64,000 nucleotides of DNA from Pseudanabaena sp. ABRG5-3 (GTDB lineage: Bacteria > Cyanobacteriota > Cyanobacteriia > Pseudanabaenales > Pseudanabaenaceae). Below the pieces are notes generated by a model that searched no databases, had not been told where the DNA came from, and was given only the letters and a program-made list of their open reading frames with translations. Position 1 is the first letter of the stretch. Every line of letters begins with the position of its first letter. A program made the translations under genes and the position numbers. The stretch lies in contig NZ_AP017560.1 in the NCBI RefSeq assembly GCF_003967015.1, positions 1,178,001-1,242,000 of the forward strand, in the 5' to 3' direction. Positions 44,349 to 52,979 of the stretch are shown piece after piece.

Positions 44349-44789
44349 TTATGACTTAAGACAGCGAATTACCCCATACATTTGAGCCGCACATTGCTCT
44401 AACCCATTCTCTAAGTTATCGCGCTTCGCCTCCACGATCGCCATAATTGGCGTGCTAATAAAAGTTGCTGTCGATCCCTTACCAAGAATAAAATCACATT
44501 CTCCTACTAGTCTCGCCTCGCGATCGCTATCAAGGTTCTTGCCCGAATAAATAGCCAACCGTGTTGAAAAATGCGCTTCTACTTCCAACAAAATTGGTGC
44601 AATAATAAACTCAGATTTTGCCTTTTCGCTGCTAGTCGTGAGCGCAAACTTTTTACCCTTCGCAAGGGTTTCCAATAACCAACTACTAACTTGAACTGTA
44701 ATTTCTGGAGATGCAAACAAGTCCTGCTCAACAAAATCAAGAGAGAACTTATCTATAATCTGTTCAACCGTAAAATCACTGTAAGCCAT
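44349..44789 (-). CDS. PD-(D/E)XK nuclease-like protein, probably C-terminally truncated
   Basis: 146 residues. GECDFILGKGS followed by PIMAIVEAKRDNLENGLEQC, AAQMYG is the D-x(n)-E-x-K pattern of a PD-(D/E)XK nuclease of the type I R-subunit N-terminal kind. Homologous cyanobacterial proteins I recall continue for about another 60-80 residues beyond this helix; here the frame stops after IRCLKS. It may still bind or cut DNA, or be a relic. It lies between the cmr genes and the Uma2 gene on the same strand. Confidence 0.65.
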   Translation of the reverse strand: MAYSDFTVEQIIDKFSLDFVEQDLFASPEITVQVSSWLLETLAKGKKFALTTSSEKAKSEFIIAPILLEVEAHFSTRLAIYSGKNLDSDREARLVGECDFILGKGSTATFISTPIMAIVEAKRDNLENGLEQCAAQMYGVIRCLKS

Positions 44790-44829
44790 AGTTTTATAGT
44801 CTTCTTTCTCTATAGTGAATCAACCGTAG

Positions 44830-44856
44830 GATGGGTTAGCGATCGCGTAACCCATC
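44830..44856. repeat. Palindrome with HIP1 centre
   Basis: gatgggtta, GCGATCGC, gtaacccatc. It lies between the nuclease gene and the double-RAMP gene in the cmr operon. It may attenuate transcription between the two parts of the operon. Confidence 0.7.
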
Positions 44857-44867
44857 ATCTTCATCAA

Positions 44868-46583
44868 CTATTCTATTTCCCAAGGCTTTCCCCATAGCTG
44901 TTTGAACTGTCCATCATCTGCAAGAAACTTAAGAAAGTTCAAACAATCATCAGAACCATCTGGAAAGATCGTTAATAACTCAAGATAACTCGCAGTTGGT
45001 TTGGGAATCTTTTTTGCTGAATCATTAGGATCTGGCTCTAACTTCATCAAAGGATACATCCGATGCCACAACCGCCCAATCTGTCCCACTCTGCCAGTGA
45101 CCGAAGATTTATAAATGGATAGTTCAGGAACTTGGGCTTTATTGTCCCTTTTTTGGTAAGCCCCATGTAACCATTGAATTGCTTCAGAACTTTCTTTATT
45201 ACTCGCAATTCTACCCCAAACCATTACCTTGTCAGGATGCCAAGCCTCTCGCCAACCAGTAGCATAACTTGTGGTCAACTTAATATTTTGCAATTGTAAC
45301 CAGATTTTAGCCGCCTCCTGCAATTTATCTAAAAAGCTAGTTACATATTTTGAGCCATAAACCTTAACATCACGAGCATAACGCCCTTTTTTCCATTGCC
45401 AATGACAACCAATTAACGGCTTCCTGTAGTTATTCTCTTCGTAATATTCCTCATAAAACAACCGATGATCGGCTCTGCGCCACGACTTACCAAACCCACC
45501 AAAGATCATCGCAAACTGATTCAGATGCAAAATCAGATTTTTTAAAGCCGCCTTATGTTCTTCTGAAATCTCTTGCGACAATAGCCAACCAAGTTCGCCT
45601 TCTACCTTATAGCTAGGCACTTCCCATTGACCATTACCAAATAATTTTGACTCAAAGTTAGTTGTGACAAAGTTCATCATCAATAAACCCCATACACCAT
45701 GCCCTGAAACACCACCAAAAATTCTCTCGACTTCTCGCTTTGCTGTCTCTGCATCCGTTAAACCACCAAAAATCCGCAACGCATGACCACGAATCGCCGC
45801 CCGAAAAATATTGGGACGAAACTCGCCAGATTCATCTAAGCGCTTTGATGCCATCCCCTGCCCTTTCAACAGATGCGGCGGATACAACAACTCACCCTTT
45901 AATTGATCGCGATGACCATAACCTGCGGAAACCCGACAACCAATCCCACGCCCCATCGCCGTTTCCCAAATCTGCCAGATCTCCTCCCACTCAGATTCAT
46001 CAAGTTCCTCCGAAGCCGAAATTCCAAACTGAATTGTGGGTTGATAGAGTGAAATCTGGATAAATGCACTGCTTTTGGCAGTACTACTCATAACTTGACG
46101 TTCTTGCTGTGGATGAACTAAATCAACCAACCCATTAGTCCAACTTTTATCTACAGGATAACCACCATGAAAGCGCAAAATCCCTGGAGAGAAATCCCCT
46201 TTAGAAATCTCCTGACCACAATATTTACCAAGGCGATCGCTAAATAACCGCTTGCAAGCCTGACGAAAAGCCCCCTTCATACTCGAACCTGGGTAAAAGG
46301 GATAGCCAGACGCACCAATAACAGGACGAATCACGCCATCATCCTGACCTGAATTCGTCACAAATCGCCAACTAATTGAGTATTCTCGCGTTTTGACTGG
46401 TTCCTCAAATATCGGCGTAACTGGATAAGTTTCACCTGTCCATTGTTTGCACCAAATCTCAGCATCTTGAGGATCACCATCCTTTTTGCGATCTGGATCG
46501 AGACGTTGCAATTGACAGCGCCCATTCGTTTGCGCCTGAAACATCATCGGCACTTTTTTATAAGCATCGGGAATATTTGACAT
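44868..46583 (-). CDS. Double-RAMP Cmr subunit (Cmr6-like joined to Cmr1-like)
   Basis: 571 residues, twice the usual Cmr6 length. The first half has the RAMP motifs YPFYPGSSMKGAFRQACKRL (residues about 94-113) and GRGIGCRVSAGYGHRDQLK (about 217-235), as in Cmr6. The second half has a separate glycine-rich loop FGGFGKSWRRADHRLF (about 365-380), close to the GGLGSR-type loop of Cmr1. No separate cmr1 is present, so a Cmr6-Cmr1 fusion is inferred. It would cap the effector complex and help bind target RNA. The start is the ATG at 46581-46583. Confidence 0.8.
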   Translation of the reverse strand: MSNIPDAYKKVPMMFQAQTNGRCQLQRLDPDRKKDGDPQDAEIWCKQWTGETYPVTPIFEEPVKTREYSISWRFVTNSGQDDGVIRPVIGASGYPFYPGSSMKGAFRQACKRLFSDRLGKYCGQEISKGDFSPGILRFHGGYPVDKSWTNGLVDLVHPQQERQVMSSTAKSSAFIQISLYQPTIQFGISASEELDESEWEEIWQIWETAMGRGIGCRVSAGYGHRDQLKGELLYPPHLLKGQGMASKRLDESGEFRPNIFRAAIRGHALRIFGGLTDAETAKREVERIFGGVSGHGVWGLLMMNFVTTNFESKLFGNGQWEVPSYKVEGELGWLLSQEISEEHKAALKNLILHLNQFAMIFGGFGKSWRRADHRLFYEEYYEENNYRKPLIGCHWQWKKGRYARDVKVYGSKYVTSFLDKLQEAAKIWLQLQNIKLTTSYATGWREAWHPDKVMVWGRIASNKESSEAIQWLHGAYQKRDNKAQVPELSIYKSSVTGRVGQIGRLWHRMYPLMKLEPDPNDSAKKIPKPTASYLELLTIFPDGSDDCLNFLKFLADDGQFKQLWGKPWEIE

Positions 46584-46601
46584 CTTTTTAGTCCCTAAAA
46601 A

Positions 46602-47006
46602 CTATTTTTTCTTATAGCGCTGAGTCCACCAAACCAAACAGTCGCAAACCTGCGCCAACACAGCGATCGCCACCCTTTGATCTTGAATGTCTAACTGCCA
46701 AAGTTTTTCTGCCATAGAACGTACAGATTTCTCATTGTCTGATTGCACAGAATCGTTCGGGATTTTTACCCCTGCTTTGAGCATCACTGCCACAAGCTGA
46801 TCCCAAGTCTCTTTCCAATACTTAGCTTTATGTTCATCTGCTTTCTTCCCTTGCAAGCGTAAATGCTCACCCCAGAAGCGCTCTAAGCCATAAGCGACAG
46901 CGACACGCATCTTAAAGGCTTGCCCCAAAGAATCCTTATCGCGTTCTTTCGCATCTAGAACCAACTTCTGAGCAATGCGATCCAAATCATAGGTTTTCCA
47001 AGCCAT
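46602..47006 (-). CDS. cmr5: Type III-B small subunit Cmr5
   Basis: 134 residues from the ATG at 47004-47006 (MAWKTYDLDRIAQKLVLDAK), whose last base overlaps the cmr4 stop codon; a start 33 bases earlier lies inside cmr4. All-helical with hydrophobic heptads (YGLERFWGEHLRLQGKKADE, WDQLVAVMLKAG, AIAVLAQVCDCLVWW). This agrees with Cmr5, the small filament subunit. It is identified by position and helical character, as these subunits are poorly conserved. Translation is probably coupled to cmr4. Confidence 0.75.
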   Translation of the reverse strand: MAWKTYDLDRIAQKLVLDAKERDKDSLGQAFKMRVAVAYGLERFWGEHLRLQGKKADEHKAKYWKETWDQLVAVMLKAGVKIPNDSVQSDNEKSVRSMAEKLWQLDIQDQRVAIAVLAQVCDCLVWWTQRYKKK

Positions 47007-47974
47007 TACTGATAATCTCCTGCAAGTGTGACATGACAACGACCAAAGCCAACCGACTCCAAACCACCGAAATACATATCCTGCGAAGCATCATCGCCAA
47101 AAGGTTTCCAGCCAGATTGCTTCAAAGCGATCGGAAATATTAAAACGCTTCCCTCTGGCAAAGCTTCAACATTAAAAAAGGCTCCTCCATCTACCTTTTT
47201 CATGTCGTCCATCATCTTAATGCGGCTTTGGCGATACAAAGCCATGTCATGCAACATCGCAATATCGTTATCACCAACCACCACAAAACTCTCAACCGCC
47301 AGATCTACACCTTGAGGAATCCATTTCTGCATTGCTTCGGCTTCGATTTGCTGCTCGATTTCCATAAATCCAAGGTTGAAAAATAGAATTTGTTTAGCAG
47401 TACCGCGATCGCTAATTTGCCGACCTCGCAGAGTTTTCGCCGCCGTGTAAGGCTTGGGAATAGGCGCATCACAACCAGTAATCAGTTTGTATCGCTTAAG
47501 CAATCTTGGGCAACTAATCCAAACTACGGGCTGTCCTGGACAAAATACAGGCAACCAAACCAGCGAAGCATATTCAAATTTAACGATCGCTTCCGTAGTC
47601 CCGCCATCGGGTCTACCCTCAACCGCATGATGTCCGTACCAATTGTGTTCATCCAGATTTTTGGGACACTCTAGAGATTGACCTAGCTTTTTAACTTCTT
47701 CCTCTAGCCAATTCAGGTAAGATGTATCATCCTTAGCCAGATAAAGATCCTTGAAATCGTTGCTAACGTTGGATAGGCAAGATTCTAACCACTCAATTCG
47801 CTTGCTACGCATATCAGATCGAAAGCGTCCCCGAATCGAACTCCCAGCAATAATCCCTGTCTGCGTAAATTGATCACGAAAAATCAAATTGAGATTACCA
47901 GACTCCTCACCTGCGGCAGCGCCAACATGCAAAGGCGCAAGGGTTTCAATAATTCCATAGGCTTTTTTGTACAT
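47006..47974 (-). CDS. cmr4: Type III-B backbone RAMP subunit Cmr4
   Basis: 322 residues. N-terminal RAMP strand and motif GIIETLAPLHVGAAAGEESG, then RDQFTQTGIIAGSSIRGRFR: the loop that in Cmr4/Cas7 holds the catalytic aspartate for target RNA cleavage. The Asp in LIFRDQFTQ is the likely catalytic residue (by analogy). A glycine-rich FGGLESVGFGRCHV motif is at the C-terminus. It would form the repeating spine of the complex and cut RNA at 6-nt intervals. Its ATG overlaps the cmr3 stop by one base. Confidence 0.85.
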   Translation of the reverse strand: MYKKAYGIIETLAPLHVGAAAGEESGNLNLIFRDQFTQTGIIAGSSIRGRFRSDMRSKRIEWLESCLSNVSNDFKDLYLAKDDTSYLNWLEEEVKKLGQSLECPKNLDEHNWYGHHAVEGRPDGGTTEAIVKFEYASLVWLPVFCPGQPVVWISCPRLLKRYKLITGCDAPIPKPYTAAKTLRGRQISDRGTAKQILFFNLGFMEIEQQIEAEAMQKWIPQGVDLAVESFVVVGDNDIAMLHDMALYRQSRIKMMDDMKKVDGGAFFNVEALPEGSVLIFPIALKQSGWKPFGDDASQDMYFGGLESVGFGRCHVTLAGDYQ

Positions 47975-49059
47975 TAATCCTCTCCTGTTTGTTTAATTTT
48001 TTGGTCAGCTTTAGGCTCAACTTTAGGCTCGATTTTGATTTCCACAGGTAAACACAATCCACACCCAAACTGCCGCAACGGTAGCCCCTCACCCGACGCA
48101 AACCACTCAGGCGGGAAGTCCCACCAAGTGAGATCGAGTGGATGTTTGACCACATAAACCGTTCCCGCAGGCACAGCATAGCGACCAATGCTCAACTTAC
48201 TTGCCCGTTTGTTTTGCGCCTCACCTTTACCCACGCGATAACGCCAAGGCTCAGGGCGATCGGTCAGCATCTCAGGACGCTTATTGCTAAAGCGCACATC
48301 GTTTGGATAACGAGTTGATAGATTGTTGCTTCCCCACACCGCAGGCGTAATCAGCGCAAAACTTCGCCCGATTTTTTGCTTCAGTAATTTGGAGATCGAA
48401 CTATGCTCTGTAATCGCTTGACTGGTGATTTCCACAATGTGATTTTCACCACCAAAGCGATACCAACCGTCAGGAAGTTTATGCGTCGAGAGATAAACCA
48501 AACAGCTATCTTCACGCATCTGCACAGCGTTCTCTAAAAACAATCCATCGCGATCGCGCACATGTTTCTCATCATCCTTGAGATAGGGATGCAAAATCGG
48601 CATGAATTCCCAAGGAGTTTTGCCAACATCATTCAACTTGCCTTTTTCAGGACGCTTTAGCTGTGGGGTTTGCTTGTGCCAAGAGTTTATACTTTGCCAT
48701 TGATATTCAGGATCGAGATCGGGATGTTGACGCTCCCATTTGTTATTAGTTAGCGCCCATTCATCAAAATCCTTATTCTTCTCGCCCACAATGCGCGATC
48801 GCGGAATTGGTACAAAGAAGTTTTCAGGATGATCTGACTCCGCCCAAAAAGCCCCAGCTACAGCCAGATTAGTTTTTAGCTCTTGATGATCGCTAAACTT
48901 CTGCTCTTGATTTGTCGCCAAAATCAACCCCGAAAGCGTTCCCGCATCAGGCGGAAACTTTGCGCCAGAGCGTCCAACTAAGTTTTCAGGAGAGAGAAAT
49001 GCGCCAGCACTGCCATAGAGCAAGCCCAACGGACGTATCACAATTAGGAATTTGAACAT
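47974..49059 (-). CDS. cmr3: Type III-B subunit Cmr3 (Cas5 group)
   Basis: 361 residues from the ATG at 49057-49059 (MFKFLIVIRPLGLLYGSAGA); a start three codons earlier is possible. RPL and the serine-rich loop are usual at the Cmr3 N-terminus. SGAKFPPDAGTLSGLILATN, FVPIPRSRIVGEKN and the terminal LRQFGCGLCLPV also match the family. It binds the 8-nt crRNA 5' handle and contacts Cas10. The start overlaps the cas10 stop region by 16 bp, so translation is coupled. Confidence 0.82.
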   Translation of the reverse strand: MFKFLIVIRPLGLLYGSAGAFLSPENLVGRSGAKFPPDAGTLSGLILATNQEQKFSDHQELKTNLAVAGAFWAESDHPENFFVPIPRSRIVGEKNKDFDEWALTNNKWERQHPDLDPEYQWQSINSWHKQTPQLKRPEKGKLNDVGKTPWEFMPILHPYLKDDEKHVRDRDGLFLENAVQMREDSCLVYLSTHKLPDGWYRFGGENHIVEITSQAITEHSSISKLLKQKIGRSFALITPAVWGSNNLSTRYPNDVRFSNKRPEMLTDRPEPWRYRVGKGEAQNKRASKLSIGRYAVPAGTVYVVKHPLDLTWWDFPPEWFASGEGLPLRQFGCGLCLPVEIKIEPKVEPKADQKIKQTGED

Positions 49060-50615
49060 AACTGCCACCCCACTTTAATCATGCCATCAATCCATTCGAT
49101 CATCGATTTGGGATCTTCAGATCCTGTAATTTTTCCACGTTGTTGAGAGAGCATTTCCTGCTTGTCTTTGCCGAAATATAATCCAAATAAATGAAGCGCG
49201 ATCGCATCATTAGCTGTTTCAGTAGTAGCAGGCGGAATCGCATGACGTGCCTTGAGTTGTGCCAGATCGGTATATACATGACTCCAATTCGCATCTTTGC
49301 CAGTATTATTATTGCGATCGCGATAATCTGCTAACCATGCTAAATATTTCCAAGGCGTAGTCCACTGCACAAACTGCCCATTGTTAAACAGAACCCGAAT
49401 CGTCACGCGATCGCGCCCTAAACTCTTAGCCAATTTCTCAGCCTCGCGGCAATGCTGCAACACATCACGCTGCGGCACACTATGCCCTGCCCACACAAAC
49501 CCAACACTGAGCGTAATTCCAAGGTTTCCCTGTTCCCAACTATCACGCAAATCCAGTAACCATTCAATTACTCCACGACTATCTAATTGAGGAGTCTGTT
49601 TGTCACCATACATCACACCAAGAAAATCATCTCCTCCCGCATAAACTACACGTCCTTTTTTATCGAAATCAGTTTGGAATTGCTTACCCCAAGATCTTAA
49701 AGACTGGCTAAACTGAGTAACGCTAGCCTTATCTGTAAGCCTCTTGAGATGATCGCCAACCTTATCGCCATCACCCATAAACCAGCCAGTCCAATAGGTC
49801 GCGCCAGATTTGTCATCTTTGCGAAGCACTTCTCGAAAAGTCGGCGCGTAAAGCTCACGATGGATTTTTTTAGAGATCGCCCCATAAGTAACTAATCTTT
49901 TGATTAATTCAGGAATACTCAATCGCTCATTTTCATTGATGTAAGCGCGATCGTTCTCATCACCAGAAGGATCGAGAACTTCGGCTAGCCTCTTGTAAAA
50001 CCTTTTGATTTCTGCTTCATTCGTTCCCAAATTATCCATATTTGGATGCGCGATCGCATCATGCCCCGACAAACTAGAACTTTCACCATTCCAATTCGGC
50101 ACAGTCCAAGCCCGCCGCAACTTCCGAGTTTCCAGATCGCGCATTGCTGACTCAATATCTACTCCACTACCCCAAAATACCTCCCAAGCATGAACTTGCC
50201 ATCTCGTCCAAGAGTTAAACCAACCCTCATCATCAATTTGCAAATTATCTCTCAGCCAATCACGGCAAGCCGTCACAATTTCTTTCCAGCCTTCTGTTAA
50301 AGATTTCTGAGCATCGTTATGCGAGAAATCCCCCAATATCAAAATTCGATTGGGCATACCCTGCACAATATCGACATTAGCTATCTCAGAGACATCATCG
50401 ATTGCGATCGCAGGTGAAATCACTTCACAGTTTTTACTATTAGCTGCACCAACAATCTTCCAACTTAAGTACGAGAGAATTTGCGACGCACCATAGAGAT
50501 CGCGCAACTTGCGAGACTTCTCGATAAAACCTTGCACAGGCGCAAAAGTGATCACCGTATATGTCCCATTCTCGGATTCACTCGTTTGGGATTTTTCTTG
50601 TGTTAGTACATTCAT
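49044..50615 (-). CDS. cas10: Cas10/Cmr2 without HD domain
   Basis: 523 residues from the ATG at 50613-50615; an upstream start would add 14 unconserved residues. Typical Cmr2 proteins are much longer and begin with an HD nuclease domain. Here the protein starts almost at once with the first cyclase-like domain (VITFAPVQGFIEKSRKLRDL, YGASQILSY). The second Palm domain holds the catalytic G327-G328-D329-D330 (VVYAGGDDFLGVMYG). So cyclic oligoadenylate synthesis should work, while single-stranded DNA cleavage by HD is absent. The same loss is known for the III-B variant of Synechocystis PCC 6803. Confidence 0.88.
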   Translation of the reverse strand: MNVLTQEKSQTSESENGTYTVITFAPVQGFIEKSRKLRDLYGASQILSYLSWKIVGAANSKNCEVISPAIAIDDVSEIANVDIVQGMPNRILILGDFSHNDAQKSLTEGWKEIVTACRDWLRDNLQIDDEGWFNSWTRWQVHAWEVFWGSGVDIESAMRDLETRKLRRAWTVPNWNGESSSLSGHDAIAHPNMDNLGTNEAEIKRFYKRLAEVLDPSGDENDRAYINENERLSIPELIKRLVTYGAISKKIHRELYAPTFREVLRKDDKSGATYWTGWFMGDGDKVGDHLKRLTDKASVTQFSQSLRSWGKQFQTDFDKKGRVVYAGGDDFLGVMYGDKQTPQLDSRGVIEWLLDLRDSWEQGNLGITLSVGFVWAGHSVPQRDVLQHCREAEKLAKSLGRDRVTIRVLFNNGQFVQWTTPWKYLAWLADYRDRNNNTGKDANWSHVYTDLAQLKARHAIPPATTETANDAIALHLFGLYFGKDKQEMLSQQRGKITGSEDPKSMIEWIDGMIKVGWQLCSNS

Positions 50616-50798
50616 GACTGCGATCACCTTACCTCCCACACATATTAATAAAAGCAATTTATCAGATGTTTATCACGATAGCTAATTTATGAAAATATTT
50701 TTATAATTTATATATATGGCTCAAAGTATCTTAATAAAGACAAATTTATGGCTAATGATAACTTTTAATAAATATTGTCATTTACTTGACATATCACT
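50616..50798. promoter_or_regulatory. Divergent promoter region of the cmr operon and WYL regulator
   Basis: 183 bases, strongly AT-rich (tttataatttatatatatgg). It must contain start signals for both directions. A tttatcacgatagctaattt patch and ttgacatatcacta before the regulator start are seen; no operator dyad stands out. Confidence 0.5.
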
Positions 50799-51959
50799 AT
50801 GCCGAAGACTACTAACTCACATCCCTACAGCGATCGCCAAGCCTTTGAGCGACTCCTTCTCCTCATCGCCACCTTCATTCATCACCCTGGCATCGGCTGC
50901 CCAGATCGCATCGGCAATAACTCCCAATCTGCCCATGAATCCTTAGAAGCCGTTCAAGAAAAAGTCTGTGAAGTCGCCCAACAATACGATATCGCATTAA
51001 CCAAATATTCCATTCCCACCCTTCGCAAAGACTTAGTTACACTGCGTAAATATGGGCTTTTAGAGAAACGAATTTATCGTTGGGGCTACTTCCTCGGAAC
51101 AGGTGTGATGTCTTTTAAAGACCTACAAGTGGCGCTCAATGCCCTCAACTCAATGGCAAAATATCAGCGATCGCCCCAAGCGATCCGCATTTACCAAGAA
51201 CTCGAAAAGAAACTGCGCGGCAAACAAATATTAGAATCCACAGACTATCTTTATCCCGTGCGATCGCAAATAGATCGCGCAATCATCTACACCGATCTTG
51301 ATGAAATGCAAGATATTAAAAAGAATCGCCACAATCTCTATCATTGTTTAGATCAAGTAGAAGCGGCGATCGCGATCGGACAAGCAATCAACATCTATCG
51401 ATATACCGATCCCTATAGTCAGAAAATTGGATATTTACAAGTCTTCCCATTGCAATTGATTTACCATGATATCGCTTGGTACTTGCTCTATGAGTATGTA
51501 GATAATGGTCATTTAGAAATTGAAAGGATTGATCGCTTCACTGACCAGATCCAATTTGTGAATCAACCCAGAGGAACCGATCTCCAAAACTCAAGTTTAA
51601 ATGTGGCAATGAATCTGTTTAAAAAAGGTTGGGGTTTGTTTCTCGGTGAACCATCTAACCAAGTTAGAGAGATTGCAGGAAACCTAGAATATTTTCAAGT
51701 CAAAGTAAGGTTTTTCGCGCCTGTAATTGCTTTTATCGAAGAGGGAGAAAAAAGACATATTTCTCAAATGATTGATCGAAGTGGCAAACCCGACTATATC
51801 GATTACAGCATTTTGTTACCAGAGCGATCGCTAAATGAGTTTTGTCGTTGGGTGCATCAGTTTGTTCATAATGCTCAGGTACTAGAGCCACAGAGCTTAC
51901 GCGATCGCTTTCGGTCTACAGTGCTAAAGTTAGCAAGCTTATATGATATTTCACGATAA
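50799..51959 (+). CDS. WYL-domain regulator, TIGR03985-type CRISPR-associated protein
   Basis: 386 residues. N-terminal helical part with a winged-helix look (YDIALTKYSIPTLRKDLVTL, RKYGLLEKRIYRWGYFLGTG) and a C-terminal WYL-like domain (INIYRYTDPYSQKIGYLQVF, PLQLIYHDIAWYLLYEYVD). The sequence agrees with the cyanobacterial CRISPR-associated family TIGR03985 as I recall it. WYL proteins bind ligands such as nucleic acid and often repress or activate CRISPR operons. It is divergent from cas10, in the right place to regulate it. Confidence 0.85.
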   Translation: MPKTTNSHPYSDRQAFERLLLLIATFIHHPGIGCPDRIGNNSQSAHESLEAVQEKVCEVAQQYDIALTKYSIPTLRKDLVTLRKYGLLEKRIYRWGYFLGTGVMSFKDLQVALNALNSMAKYQRSPQAIRIYQELEKKLRGKQILESTDYLYPVRSQIDRAIIYTDLDEMQDIKKNRHNLYHCLDQVEAAIAIGQAINIYRYTDPYSQKIGYLQVFPLQLIYHDIAWYLLYEYVDNGHLEIERIDRFTDQIQFVNQPRGTDLQNSSLNVAMNLFKKGWGLFLGEPSNQVREIAGNLEYFQVKVRFFAPVIAFIEEGEKRHISQMIDRSGKPDYIDYSILLPERSLNEFCRWVHQFVHNAQVLEPQSLRDRFRSTVLKLASLYDISR

Positions 51960-51984
51960 TTTCACAATAAGAGGGTCAGCGAAT

Positions 51985-52737
51985 TTATAAAAAGGCGATC
52001 ACGCATAAACTTAGAGCTTCTGTCCATTCAACGATCGCACCATAACTATCGCCAGTATGTCCACCGAGGCAACGATTAAACCAAGCACCAATTAGCCAAG
52101 CAAAACTAAAGCCAATTAAGGTTAAGCCAATTCCTAAATACATAGATTTGCAAATATAGCTGATTACTAAATTGCCCATTGTTAATAAAATCGCCACTAG
52201 CCACACTTGCCAATGATGCAAATCCTCTTGATGAAATTTGCCCTTGCCGATCGCTTTGAGATAGGGATAAACCATAATCGCTCTTAACTGTCCCCACCTT
52301 GCCCAAGCCCATACACTAGTTAAAATCCAAAAGCGATGATCTCTGATTGCCGCAAGCGCAACCACTTTTAAGAGCAAAATTGCGATCGCTGCCATTGCCC
52401 CAAATGCTCCCGTATTACTATCCGCCATCACCTCAAGGCGACGATTCGGATCGGTGACTGCTAACCCATCAGCCGTATCCATAGCCCCATCGAGATGCAA
52501 TCCCCCCGTAATTAATAGAGCCAATAAAATCGTCAGTAGAGATCGCAGATAAACGAATTCAGGTGCAGGTTTGACAATTCCTAGCAGCAGATCTAAACAG
52601 GCGATCGCGCTACCGATCAAAATTCCAACCAATGGCACATAGACAGCTATTCCCCGAAAATCTAATGCACCCTTTGGATTTAAAGGTAAACAGGTATAAA
52701 AAATTAAGGCTGCTTGAAATTTCCGCCAATACTGCAT
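51985..52737 (-). CDS. cobS: Adenosylcobinamide-GDP ribazoletransferase
   Basis: 250-residue polytopic membrane enzyme that joins the lower ligand to adenosylcobinamide-GDP in cobamide (pseudo-B12 in cyanobacteria) synthesis. Motifs: FYTCLPLNPKG near the N-terminus, GGLHLDGAMDTADGLAV with the acidic metal-binding residues, NTGAFGAMAAIAILLLK and GGHTGDSYGAIVEWTEALSL near the end. Normal length. No B12 riboswitch was recognised upstream. The start is the ATG at 52735-52737. Confidence 0.92.
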   Translation of the reverse strand: MQYWRKFQAALIFYTCLPLNPKGALDFRGIAVYVPLVGILIGSAIACLDLLLGIVKPAPEFVYLRSLLTILLALLITGGLHLDGAMDTADGLAVTDPNRRLEVMADSNTGAFGAMAAIAILLLKVVALAAIRDHRFWILTSVWAWARWGQLRAIMVYPYLKAIGKGKFHQEDLHHWQVWLVAILLTMGNLVISYICKSMYLGIGLTLIGFSFAWLIGAWFNRCLGGHTGDSYGAIVEWTEALSLCVIAFL

Positions 52738-52817
52738 TTACTAAAAACTCTAAAAATCAGAAAAGACACTTCGTATCCTTTCTAATTTAGCGCCAGTTTG
52801 ATCGGTCGTGCTAAATA

Positions 52818-52856
52818 GGTAAGGATGGGCGGCGCTTCGCGCCGCCCATCCTTACC
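52818..52856. repeat. GC-rich hairpin in the cobS-ctpA divergent spacer
   Basis: ggtaaggatgggcggcg, cttcg, cgccgcccatccttacc. Because the flanking genes diverge, it cannot be a normal terminator for either; it is a palindromic repeat of the local GCTTCGC class. Confidence 0.75.
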
Positions 52857-52979
52857 ACAATTTGTTAGGACTACCATTGAATTGACATTGAGGATAAACC
52901 CTAGGAGCGTTTTCGATCAAAGAAAGATTAGCTAGGATAGAGACAATAGTTTTTTGCATCGAGAGTTTGCGTAGAGAGC

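Noticed and set aside
52738-52979. Cobalamin riboswitch near cobS
   Set aside because: No B12-box-like sequence seen; the region holds only a hairpin repeat and promoters.
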